Source: JAOTVV01 sp039591075
GTDB taxonomy: Bacteria; Gemmatimonadota; Gemmatimonadetes; Gemmatimonadales; GWC2-71-9
Direction of reading: 5' to 3'
Length of the DNA stretch: 24,897 nucleotides
Assembly (NCBI GenBank): GCA_039591075.1
Contig: JBDHEI010000045.1
Span: 1-24,897 of the forward strand
Shown here: piece by piece, positions 7,512 to 15,045 of the stretch
Layout of the letters: every line of letters starts with the position of its first letter
How positions within the stretch are numbered: position 1 is the first letter of the stretch
Position numbers and translations under genes: made by a program
Notes under the pieces: model-generated
What the model was told of the DNA's origin: nothing
The model's database searches: none
What the model saw: only the letters and a program-made list of their open reading frames with translations

Positions 7512-9469
7512 CCACCAGCGGATCGAAGCGAGGGAATGCAGACCGAGGCGACGAGGGGTCCCTCCCGCCGGCTCCACTACTGCAGCACATCCAGGGCCCT
7601 GCGGATGTACGCAAGCTCCCACCGGAGGCGTTGCAACCACTGGCGGATGAGGTGCGCGCACGGCTGATCGACGTGGTGTCGAAGACCGGCGGGCACATCG
7701 GGGCCGGGCTAGGTGTGGTCGAGCTGACGGTGTCCCTCTCTCACTGCTTCGAGTCGCCCACCGACAAGATCCTGTGGGACGTGGGCCACCAGGGCTATCC
7801 GTGGAAGGTGCTCACCGGCCGCGACCGCCAGCTCCCGACGTTGCGACAGAAGAACGGCCTCTCCGGGTTTCTCCGCAGGACAGAAAGCGAGCACGACATC
7901 TTCGGCGCGGGACACGCGGGCACGGCGATCTCGGCCGCGTTCGGGGTGGCCACCGCCCGCGATTTGCGGGGCGACGACTATCACGTCATCGCCGTGGTGG
8001 GTGACGGCGCGATGACGTGCGGGCTCTCGTACGAGGCAATGAACAATGCCGGACACTCGGGTCGCGACGTGATCCTAGTGCTCAACGACAACGGCATGTC
8101 GATCGCGCCCAACGTCGGGGCCATCAACAAGTATCTTGGCTCGGCGATCGCAAGCCCGTTCACGAATCGCGTGCGAGGCCACGTCAAGCACCTGATCGAG
8201 CGGGCCTCGCACTACGTTGGCGGGAAGTCGATGGTGGATTTCGCGCGGACGGTCGAGGAGAGCATCAAGAACCTGTGGTCGCCCGGCATGCTGTTCGAGG
8301 AGCTGGGGTTTCGCTATTTCGGTCCCATCGATGGGCACAACATCGAGGCGATGAACCGCACGTTCCAGTTCGTGAAGACGCTGGCCGGCCCGCGCGTGGT
8401 GCACGTCGTGACCGAGAAGGGCCGAGGGTTTCCGCTCAAGGAGCCGCATCCGGAGAAGTTCCATGCCCGGAACCCGTACGATCCCGAGACGGGCGTGCTG
8501 CGCTCGACACCGGCCACTGCGGCTGCGTGGACGAAGATATTCGGAACCGCGATCAGCGACCTGGCGGCCGAGCATCCCAATGTGGTCGTCATCACCGCGG
8601 CCATGCCGTCGGGGACCGGCACTGATCAGTTCCAGAAGCGGTGGCCCGATCGGTTCTTCGACGTGGGGATCGCCGAGGGGCATGCCACGACCTTTGCTGC
8701 GGGAATGGCGACACAGGGGCTGCGGCCCGTGGTGGCCATCTACTCGACGTTCTTGCAGCGTGCCTACGACAACATCATCCACGATGTCGCGATCCAGAAC
8801 CTCCCCGTGATCTTCTGCATGGACCGCGCGGGTATGGTGGGCGCGGACGGCCAGACCCACATGGGCCTCTACGATATTGCGTACATGCTGGCGCTGCCAA
8901 ATATGACGGTGACGGCGCCCAAGGACGGGGCTGAGCTGGTGGGGCTTCTACGGTGCGCCCTGGCGCACGCCGGCCCGTTCTGCACGCGCTATCCGCGCGA
9001 TGCCGTGCCGGGCGAGGTTCCGGTCACCTCGGAGGTTCCGGCCGTGCCGTACGGCTCGTGGGAAGTGCTGCGACAGGGACGGGATGCGGCGATCCTCGCG
9101 GCAGGCGTCATGTGTCAGCCGGCAGTTGAGGCGGCGGAGCTGCTCGCGGCCGACGGACTGGACGTGACGGTGGTCAACTGTCGGTTCATCAAGCCGGCGG
9201 ACCGCGCGGTACTACAATCGGTCGTGGAGGAGCACCGGTTCGTACTCACCGCGGAGGACGGGACGGCCGTCAACGGATTCGGTGCGCACGTGGCGGCGTT
9301 GGTCGAAGAGATGGCGCCGGACGTTCGCGTGGTGATCGCCGGAGCGGCGGACCGTACGTACGAGCACGCGTCGCGGTCGGACCAGCTGGCCGAGGTCGGC
9401 CTCAACGCGGCAGGCCTCGCGGAACGCGTCCGCGCCTGGATGGCCAAGGAGAGCGTGGCGGCAGGATGA
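7508..9469 (+). CDS. dxs: 1-deoxy-D-xylulose-5-phosphate synthase
   Basis: Dxs is the thiamine-diphosphate enzyme that makes DXP from pyruvate and glyceraldehyde 3-phosphate, the first step of the MEP isoprenoid pathway. The GTG start overlaps the ispA stop by 4 bp, with GGAG 8 nt upstream, giving 653 residues. Signatures in order are SKTGGHIGAGLG (58-69), ILWDVGHQGYP (88-98), the ThDP motif GDGAMT (165-170) through NDNGMSI (193-199), and the PIDGH segment. Next come the catalytic Glu390 in DVGIAEGH, YSTFLQRAYDN, DRAGMVGADGQTH, and a transketolase C-terminal domain. The residue after the catalytic Glu is Gly and the next positions read HATT, where E. coli has AEQHAVT. The catalytic Glu is kept, so activity is expected. 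The N-terminus carries an extra 25 or so polar residues. Confidence 0.97.
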   Translation: MTTSGSKRGNADRGDEGSLPPAPLLQHIQGPADVRKLPPEALQPLADEVRARLIDVVSKTGGHIGAGLGVVELTVSLSHCFESPTDKILWDVGHQGYPWKVLTGRDRQLPTLRQKNGLSGFLRRTESEHDIFGAGHAGTAISAAFGVATARDLRGDDYHVIAVVGDGAMTCGLSYEAMNNAGHSGRDVILVLNDNGMSIAPNVGAINKYLGSAIASPFTNRVRGHVKHLIERASHYVGGKSMVDFARTVEESIKNLWSPGMLFEELGFRYFGPIDGHNIEAMNRTFQFVKTLAGPRVVHVVTEKGRGFPLKEPHPEKFHARNPYDPETGVLRSTPATAAAWTKIFGTAISDLAAEHPNVVVITAAMPSGTGTDQFQKRWPDRFFDVGIAEGHATTFAAGMATQGLRPVVAIYSTFLQRAYDNIIHDVAIQNLPVIFCMDRAGMVGADGQTHMGLYDIAYMLALPNMTVTAPKDGAELVGLLRCALAHAGPFCTRYPRDAVPGEVPVTSEVPAVPYGSWEVLRQGRDAAILAAGVMCQPAVEAAELLAADGLDVTVVNCRFIKPADRAVLQSVVEEHRFVLTAEDGTAVNGFGAHVAALVEEMAPDVRVVIAGAADRTYEHASRSDQLAEVGLNAAGLAERVRAWMAKESVAAG

Positions 9470-10350
9470 GGATCGGGGTCGTCGGCAACCAGCGGTATAG
9501 CGAGCTTGCGGGGGTGCTAGGCCGCCTCGGGGACTATGCCACGCGGCACGGCTATACGCTGGTCTCGGAGCCGGACCTCGAGCAGCATTGGCACAGCCCG
9601 GTGGAGCAGTGGGACACCACAGACCCAGCCCTCGACCTCGTGCTCAGTTGCGGTGGAGACGGTACCCTTCTGCGCGCGGTCCGCTGTCTTCAAGGACGCG
9701 AAGTGCCCATCCTCGGTATCAACCTCGGGCAGATCGGGTTCCTCACCTCCGTGGTGCCAGGTGATTTCGAGGAGGCAATCGACGCGTTCGGCCGCGGCGA
9801 GCACCGGATCGAGCGGCGCTTCACGATTCAAGGTGAGATCGTCTCGTCGGCCGGCATTCCCGGCCCCGGGGAGCATGCCGTCAACGACATCGTGATCCAC
9901 AAGCCGGAGGCCGTCCGGATTATTCGAGTGCGCGTCTCTGTGGACGGGGAGGAGGTGGGCCAGTTCACCGCCGACGGCATGATCGTCGCGACGCCGACCG
10001 GCTCGACGGCCTACTCTCTGAGCGCCGGTGGTCCCGTACTGCTGCCGGACGTCGAGGCGATGGTTGTGACGGCCATCTCTCCCCATACGCTGCGGGTTCG
10101 CCCCATCGTCGTTCCCGGATCGGCCCACGTGACGCTGGAGGTGGGTGGGCGTGGGCGCGACGGTGCCCTCGTGTCGCTCGACGGTCAGCTCGTGGGCCCG
10201 ATCGAAAAGGGGGACCGCGTCGAGGTGCGCCGTGGCGACTTCTCGGTACTTCTGGTACGGCTTGGCGAAGAAGGGTTCTTCTCGAGGATGCAGAGGAAGC
10301 TAGAATGGGGCGACCTCAGCGATCGGGAGCTCATGTTTCGTGCTGACTGA
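9466..10350 (+). CDS. nadK: NAD kinase
   Basis: NadK phosphorylates NAD to NADP in the cytoplasm, with ATP or polyphosphate as donor. The 294-residue protein starts at ATG 9466 in an ATGA overlap with dxs. It shows the ATP/NAD-kinase motifs LVLSCGGDGTLLRA (GGDG at 63-66, catalytic Asp65), GINLGQIGFLT, NDIVIHK, and the C-terminal domain signature TADGMIVATPTGSTAYSLSAGGP read in two parts. Closing blocks are VRPIVVPGS and SLDGQ. Length is typical. NADP made here serves Dxr and FolD, but the grouping with dxs and recN is a common bacterial arrangement rather than proof of co-regulation. The 3' end overlaps recN by 11 bp. Confidence 0.96.
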   Translation: MRIGVVGNQRYSELAGVLGRLGDYATRHGYTLVSEPDLEQHWHSPVEQWDTTDPALDLVLSCGGDGTLLRAVRCLQGREVPILGINLGQIGFLTSVVPGDFEEAIDAFGRGEHRIERRFTIQGEIVSSAGIPGPGEHAVNDIVIHKPEAVRIIRVRVSVDGEEVGQFTADGMIVATPTGSTAYSLSAGGPVLLPDVEAMVVTAISPHTLRVRPIVVPGSAHVTLEVGGRGRDGALVSLDGQLVGPIEKGDRVEVRRGDFSVLLVRLGEEGFFSRMQRKLEWGDLSDRELMFRAD

Positions 10351-12031
10351 GCTTCGCGTCCGCGACCTCGCGGTCATAGCGGACGTCACGCTCCCCCTCA
10401 GATCCGGATTGAACGTCCTCACCGGCGAGACCGGGGCGGGGAAGTCCATGCTGGTCGACGCGCTCGCCCTCCTGCTGGGTGAGCGAGCCAGCGCCGATCT
10501 CGTGCGGCCCGGGGCCGACCGAGCGGTCGTCGAAGCAGCGTTTGACGTGGCGGGGCTCTCGGGCATCCGTGAGGTTGTGGACCAGCTCGGCATCGACCTC
10601 GAGGACGAGCGCGTGATCGTCCGTCGCGAGATCAACGTGGAGGGCCGAAACCGCGCGTGGGCCAACGGGAGCCCGACGACGGTGTCGGCGCTGGCCGAGC
10701 TGGGACGGTGGCTGGTGGACCTCCACGGACAGCACGAGGCCCAGTCGTTGCTCAAGGCCGCCGCACAGCGGGATATCCTGGACGCATACGGTGATGCCGA
10801 ACGGGAGCGCGCACGCGTCGCGGTGGCGCACGCCGAAGCCACCCGACTCAGGAGCGACGAGGCCGAGCTGGCCGCGAAACGGGAGGACGTCGAGCGACGA
10901 GCGGACTACCTCCGCCACGTGGCCAAGGAGATCACCGACGCGAGGCTCCGGCCGGGCGAGGACGAGGAGCTGGAGACCGAGGCGCGCCGGCTGGGGAACG
11001 TGGAAGAGATCACTCGGCTGGCGGAGCGGCTCTCGGAGCTGCTCGAGACGGCCGACGAGCAGGCGGCGCTGGATACACTGGGCCAGGCGGCGAAGACCCT
11101 GGGGCACCTGGAGCGGCTCGATCCGAGCGTCGGTGGATGGCGGGATCTCATCGATGCCGCCCAAGCGAACGTCCAGGAGTTAGCGCTCGCGGTGCAGCAC
11201 TACGCTTCCGATCTCGAGTCCGACCCCGGACGGCTCGCAGAGGTCGAGCGGAGGCGGGATCGGCTGTACCGGCTCACGCAAAAGTACGGGCCGGGCGTTG
11301 ACGAGGTTCTGCGTGCGGGCGGCGACGCAACCGCCGAACTCGAGTTGCTCGACACGGCCGAGTTCGACCTCGAGCGGCTTCGGGAGCGTCGGTCCGAGGC
11401 CGATGGGCGTCTGGCGGCTACCGCCAAGGATCTGTCGGCCAAGCGCAAGAAGGCCGCGGGCACGCTGGCAAAGGCCGTCGAGCGGCGGCTGCCGGGCCTG
11501 GGCATGCCCGAGGGACGGTTCCGCGCGGAGCTGCGTGCTGCCGCGGCGATCACGGCTTCCGGTGCCGACGACGTCACCTTTATGGTTCAGTTGAATCCGG
11601 GGCTGGAGGCACGGCAGCTCGCCCAGGTGGCGAGCGGTGGGGAGCTGTCACGCCTCATGCTGGCGCTCAAGGTGGTGCTGGCGGGCCACGACGCCATTCC
11701 CACGCTAGTGTTTGACGAGGTGGATCAGGGCATCGGCGGTGAGGTGGCGGTGAAGGTGGCCGACGCCCTTGCCGAGGTGGGAACGTCACGACAGGTACTG
11801 GTCATCACACATCTGCCCGCCATCGCGGCTCGCGCGTCCCATCACGTGTCGATCGCAAAGCGGGCCCGGGGCGGGATCGCCACGGCCGACGTTGCGGTGC
11901 TGACCGGCGAGCGTCGCGTGGACGAAGTGGCCCGCATGCTCGGAGACGCCAACGATGACGTGGTGCGCCGGCATGCGCTGGAGTTGGTGGGGAGGGGCGG
12001 TCGGGGCCGGGTCTCGGGCGTCAGGAGATAG
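10340..12031 (+). CDS. recN: DNA repair protein RecN
   Basis: RecN is an SMC-like ATPase that gathers broken DNA ends for recombination. The 563-residue protein starts at GTG 10340 inside nadK, with GGGAG 10 nt upstream. It opens with the family N-terminus LTELRVRDLAVIADVTLPL and a Walker A of GETGAGKS (29-36). Next is GQHEAQSLL, then a long coiled-coil arm of roughly residues 150-370, broken by a hinge-like stretch. The ABC signature ASGGELSRLMLALK and Walker B LVFDEVDQGIGG (Asp459, Glu460) follow, then VITHLPAIAARA. All ATPase residues are intact and the length matches E. coli RecN (553). It closes the + strand housekeeping run. Its stop lies 11 bp inside the 3' end of the opposing gene, leaving no room for a terminator between them. 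Confidence 0.96.
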   Translation: MLTELRVRDLAVIADVTLPLRSGLNVLTGETGAGKSMLVDALALLLGERASADLVRPGADRAVVEAAFDVAGLSGIREVVDQLGIDLEDERVIVRREINVEGRNRAWANGSPTTVSALAELGRWLVDLHGQHEAQSLLKAAAQRDILDAYGDAERERARVAVAHAEATRLRSDEAELAAKREDVERRADYLRHVAKEITDARLRPGEDEELETEARRLGNVEEITRLAERLSELLETADEQAALDTLGQAAKTLGHLERLDPSVGGWRDLIDAAQANVQELALAVQHYASDLESDPGRLAEVERRRDRLYRLTQKYGPGVDEVLRAGGDATAELELLDTAEFDLERLRERRSEADGRLAATAKDLSAKRKKAAGTLAKAVERRLPGLGMPEGRFRAELRAAAAITASGADDVTFMVQLNPGLEARQLAQVASGGELSRLMLALKVVLAGHDAIPTLVFDEVDQGIGGEVAVKVADALAEVGTSRQVLVITHLPAIAARASHHVSIAKRARGGIATADVAVLTGERRVDEVARMLGDANDDVVRRHALELVGRGGRGRVSGVRR

Positions 12032-13751
12032 GGGGCTCCGCCGGTGACGGGGCCTGTGGCTCTTCCGCCGGCGCCGAATCTCCGCCGCCGAAGATTCTCC
12101 AGGACAGCCGCAAGTAGAAGTTCAGGCTCGTGCTCTTCGGCATCTGCCCGCCCGAGCCACTGAAGACTGCCCGGTAGTCGACGCCCGCCTCAACGGGCAG
12201 TCCGCTGGCCCGAACGGCGTGGTAGGCTATCCCTCCGCCGAAACTCGTCGACTCCATGGACGTCTCGAACTCGAGAGCCGCGGGATCCAGGGAACCGGGC
12301 GATGTCCCGGCCAGGGTGACCCGGTCTGCCGGCTTACGGACGTACGTGGCCGATCCGTACGCAACAAATGCCGGGGCGAGACGGAGCGACGGGTAGAGGC
12401 CAATCCGGAGCACGTCCCCGAGGTTGCGGTTCACGTCCGCCAGCGTCGACAGCGGGGCGAAGGGGCGATCGTGGGACGTGATGCGCCGCGGAAGTTGCTG
12501 CGAGAACTGGAAGTTGTAGGCCGCCGATGCTGCAAGCGCGACGAACGAGCCGGCCTGCACGAACCCCTCGAATCCCAGCTCGACGTCGGTCTGTCGATCT
12601 CCCGTGCCGATGTCGACGAAGTTGTCGGGATCGTCCAGCGTTCCGGTGGGAAGCCGGGCGGTCGCAAAGACGACCGCACGCGTGGCGCTTCGTTGCACGA
12701 GCCCGTAGCGCAGCCCGAGCTCGATGTCGCCGAGCTTCTGCCGGAACCTGGTGAACGCGAGCGGCAGGGCCTCGTAGCCGAACTCGGGGTCGCTCAGCAC
12801 GGTTCCCACGTCGTCGGTGCCGAGCGTGCCGGTAGGGAGCGGGAACGAGGCGCTGAGTGCCGGTGCCCCCAACGATTGCAGCTCGGTCGAGAGCGTAGCG
12901 ATCGCCTGTACGATGGCGGCACCGGCGGCCGACGATGCGAGCGGCGCAAATGGCGGCAGTTCGGTCGCGACGGTTCCGGCCGCGTCGAGCCCGGAGAGCC
13001 CGCTGAGATTGGCGGACATCGCGCGGGCCCGGGTCACGGCGTCCTGCGCGGCCGTGCAACTCGGGCTCGAGGGGCATCCATAGGCGCCGGCCGCAATTTG
13101 GGCCTCGACGAACTGGGCGGCACTTTCGAGATCGGCGAGGAGGGCCTGAATCTGCGTCGCCGCCTGAGCGTTCCCCGCAGCGCCCGCCACCTGATTCCAC
13201 CCGACGTTCGCCGTTGTCGAGTCCACGGCGAAGCTCACCTGCGCCCGGGTCGTCACGACCGGAATCGATGCGGTCAGCGTGATACGGCTCGACAGCCCGA
13301 ACCGGAAGTTGAACGGGAAGGTGCGTATGTCGGCGTCCAGGGTGGCCTGAAGCGCGCCGGCGGTCATCGCGTAACTGCCGTCGCCGAGGATGGCGCGCAC
13401 GGCGTCTTGCGAGGTCGCGAGCGTCGGGAACAGCCGAGCGCCCGCGGCGCTGTCGGAGAAATCGGTCCCCAGCGGCTCGAGGGTGCCGCCGGCATCGAGC
13501 CGTTCGCGATAGTTCATGTACCGCGGCTCGAAGCTCACGCTCAGGGCACCACTGGGCACGAGGCGCGCGTCGGGGTATTGAGCGTGCGCCGGGGTCGCGA
13601 ACGACACCGCGAATGCCACGAGGGCAGACGCAAGAAGACGGGACGAAGGTCCGGAGGACGGTAGGGCGGTAGGAGGGTAGGCTGATCCCACAACCGCCCA
13701 ACCGCCCAACCGCCTAACCGCTTGGAGGAGTGGTGGTGTTGGGTGGAACAT
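12021..13751 (-). CDS. Large predicted outer-membrane/secreted barrel protein, function unknown
   Basis: From ATG 13751 the frame encodes 576 residues; GTG 13691 would give 556. Both lead into a hydrophobic stretch (RLLASALVAFAVSFATPAHA followed by Q), a clear type I signal sequence. The mature part has many alternating strands (SGALSVSFEPRYMNY, FNFRFGLSSRITLTASIPVV, LGLRYGLV, FVALAASAAYNFQFS). One segment, TARLPTGTLDDPDNFVDIGTG, resembles the outer-membrane channel family named for the MetA pathway of phenol degradation; that likeness is by eye only. A helical insert lies near residues 190-260, with a CPSSPSC pair just after it. The tail after SWRIFGGG is proline- and acid-rich. The segment between ATG 13751 and the signal sequence is translated octamer repeat, so the true start is open. 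Tail-to-tail overlap with recN is 11 bp. Confidence 0.82.
   Translation of the reverse strand: MFHPTPPLLQAVRRLGGWAVVGSAYPPTALPSSGPSSRLLASALVAFAVSFATPAHAQYPDARLVPSGALSVSFEPRYMNYRERLDAGGTLEPLGTDFSDSAAGARLFPTLATSQDAVRAILGDGSYAMTAGALQATLDADIRTFPFNFRFGLSSRITLTASIPVVTTRAQVSFAVDSTTANVGWNQVAGAAGNAQAATQIQALLADLESAAQFVEAQIAAGAYGCPSSPSCTAAQDAVTRARAMSANLSGLSGLDAAGTVATELPPFAPLASSAAGAAIVQAIATLSTELQSLGAPALSASFPLPTGTLGTDDVGTVLSDPEFGYEALPLAFTRFRQKLGDIELGLRYGLVQRSATRAVVFATARLPTGTLDDPDNFVDIGTGDRQTDVELGFEGFVQAGSFVALAASAAYNFQFSQQLPRRITSHDRPFAPLSTLADVNRNLGDVLRIGLYPSLRLAPAFVAYGSATYVRKPADRVTLAGTSPGSLDPAALEFETSMESTSFGGGIAYHAVRASGLPVEAGVDYRAVFSGSGGQMPKSTSLNFYLRLSWRIFGGGDSAPAEEPQAPSPAEPPIS
13650..13721. repeat. Nine-unit octamer block, two complementary tandem tracts
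   Basis: On the + strand, nine octamers lie in one continuous phase. They read tccggagg, acggtagg, gcggtagg, agggtagg, then the spacer ctgatccc, then acaaccgc, ccaaccgc, ccaaccgc and ctaaccgc. The left units (xxGGTAGG) are near reverse complements of the right units (CCAACCGC), for example gcggtagg against ccaaccgc with one mismatch. The block can therefore fold as a long imperfect hairpin of repeat arms around one octamer. It lies at the 5' end of the barrel gene, between ATG 13751 and the signal peptide. Confidence 0.8.
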
Positions 13752-13759
13752 TGGCGCTC

Positions 13760-13788
13760 AATCTACAGCGAAGCGGGAGGGCCACCAA
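13760..13788 (-). promoter_or_regulatory. Possible promoter for the large barrel gene
   Basis: On the minus strand, TTGGTG (13788-13783) and TAGATT (13765-13760) are separated by exactly 17 nt. They match the sigma-70 consensus at 3 and 4 of 6 positions. The -35 part lies in the loop of the hairpin at 13770-13805. Transcription would start within a base or two of ATG 13751, giving a leaderless or nearly leaderless message. Weak support. Confidence 0.3.
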
Positions 13789-13805
13789 GGCGAGCCTCCC
13801 GCTTC
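13770..13805 (-). terminator. Strong hairpin after the SGNH lipoprotein gene
   Basis: Perfect 11-bp arms GAAGCGGGAGG and CCTCCCGCTTC flank a 14-nt loop, 23 bases beyond the SGNH stop in the direction of transcription. The stem is GC-rich and stable, but no T run follows on the minus strand. It may be a non-canonical terminator, an RNA-stabilising 3' end, or an attenuator between this gene and the next. Confidence 0.6.
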
Positions 13806-13828
13806 ACCGTTACGAGCCTGCGGTCGCG

Positions 13829-15010
13829 CTACGGGGTAATGCCGTATTGCGCCACGATCGCTTCCCAGAGACGCTGGGCCACCACCTGGTGCGTCAGCGA
13901 GCTTGGATGCACGCCATCCGAGCTCAGCCATTGCCCGAACGGTGCCGTAGGATCGGCGGGGTTCGGGAACAGCGGGATGTCGCCCGCGGCCTTGAGCGAG
14001 TCGAGCACCACGTTCGGATCCCAGAAGGCCCAGCCACGCGCTGTCGCGGCCGCCTGGATGGTCTGGTTGTATCCGGCGATGGCGGTCACGATGTTGGTGG
14101 CCTCCGCCCCGTTCAGCACCGGCAAATCGGTGGCGCAGTTGAGCGTGACCGACGCGCCCTGCGATGCCTGTGCCAAGAGGACGCCGAATCCGTACGCAAA
14201 CGGCACGAGTGTCGACTCGCCGACACCCCCCAGGGCTGCCGGTGCGCAGCTGTTGTCCACGTCGAACGTAGGCGGAAGCGCGCCCTGGGCCTTAGCGCCG
14301 AAATAGGCCACGCCCGGCGACAGGTTGGGCGCGTTGGTCACCTTCACCACAGCGATCAGGATGCCACCCTGGAGGCCCATGTTGTCCAGCTCGGTCATCA
14401 TCGCATCGTAGTTTGTCGCGAAGTCGGCATTGGCGGTCAGGCCCTGGTCGGTGCCGGCCAGCGCCGAGCCCAGCGCGTCGTTGTTTCCTATCCACACGCT
14501 GACGAACGTGGGCTTGGCGGCCGCGGCCGCCTCGAGCTGTGTGCGCCCCCCGAGCAGCAAGGTCGTGAGCGCGTTGGCGCTGCTCGAGGCATCGAGGTTG
14601 TTCGTCGGGTCGATGGACTCGGCGCCGGGGACCGCGACGTTGTTGATGAAGGTCGGGATCGGCGGTTCGCGCAGTGCGCAGAACGTCGGGCCGGTCCCGC
14701 CGATTCGCTCCCCGAGGAAGATGTTGGTGTACGGCGCAGGGCACCCCGGGAACCGCAGGAGCGGGACGTTGAACGGAGTGTCCATCATCTGGGCCAGGAG
14801 TACCGGATAGGCATCGAGCTGGAGTGCATCGTTGATGCCACCGGCCTGGAATCCGGCGGTTGCGCTGTTCCCGATGGACACGTACCGAGTGAACAGCGGG
14901 TCCACCGGCGTGGGTGGATTCACGAGCTCGTTTTCGCAGGCGCCGAAGACTGGCAGGGCCAGGGCGGCCACCACGCTCGTGAGGCGGCGCATCGTGAGTC
15001 GGCGAACCAT
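13829..15010 (-). CDS. SGNH/GDSL hydrolase lipoprotein
   Basis: This is a predicted esterase or lipase-like hydrolase anchored as a lipoprotein in the envelope. ATG 15010 is chosen because AAAGAGGGGGG ends 8 nt before it; the result is 393 residues. The basic N-terminus MVRRLTMRRL is followed by a hydrophobic run ending in VFGAC, a lipobox-like site with Cys25. Block I reads SIGNSATAG (Ser49), with Asn where the classical motif has Asp. Block II is PGAES (129-132), block III is IGNND (174-178), and block V is SSDGVHPS with Asp365 and His368. The catalytic Ser, Asp and His are therefore all present. It lies 35 bp behind the FadL-type gene, so a substrate-release and uptake partnership is likely. 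The substrate cannot be read from the sequence. Confidence 0.9.
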   Translation of the reverse strand: MVRRLTMRRLTSVVAALALPVFGACENELVNPPTPVDPLFTRYVSIGNSATAGFQAGGINDALQLDAYPVLLAQMMDTPFNVPLLRFPGCPAPYTNIFLGERIGGTGPTFCALREPPIPTFINNVAVPGAESIDPTNNLDASSSANALTTLLLGGRTQLEAAAAAKPTFVSVWIGNNDALGSALAGTDQGLTANADFATNYDAMMTELDNMGLQGGILIAVVKVTNAPNLSPGVAYFGAKAQGALPPTFDVDNSCAPAALGGVGESTLVPFAYGFGVLLAQASQGASVTLNCATDLPVLNGAEATNIVTAIAGYNQTIQAAATARGWAFWDPNVVLDSLKAAGDIPLFPNPADPTAPFGQWLSSDGVHPSSLTHQVVAQRLWEAIVAQYGITP

Positions 15011-15018
15011 ATGGGGAT

Positions 15019-15029
15019 CCCCCCTCTTT
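15019..15029 (-). promoter_or_regulatory. Purine-rich ribosome-binding site for the SGNH lipoprotein gene
   Basis: On the minus strand AAAGAGGGGGG lies 8 nt before ATG 15010. The frame is open well upstream, into the FadL gene. This site and the lipoprotein signal that follows fix the start at 15010 rather than at the in-frame ATG 15043 or further upstream. Confidence 0.65.
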
Positions 15030-15045
15030 CCGTGGATCGTCATGG

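Noticed and set aside
8667..8700. Inactive Dxs because of the AEGHATT motif
   Set aside because: The catalytic Glu390 and all ThDP and substrate motifs are kept; only neighbouring residues differ, so loss of function is not supported.
12219..13664. 481-codon plus-strand frame opposite the large barrel gene
   Set aside because: The minus-strand frame has a signal peptide and amphipathic strands; the plus frame is charged low-complexity sequence with no recognisable domain.
13650..13721. CRISPR array
   Set aside because: The units are only 8 bp, contiguous and without spacers; no cas gene is present in the window.
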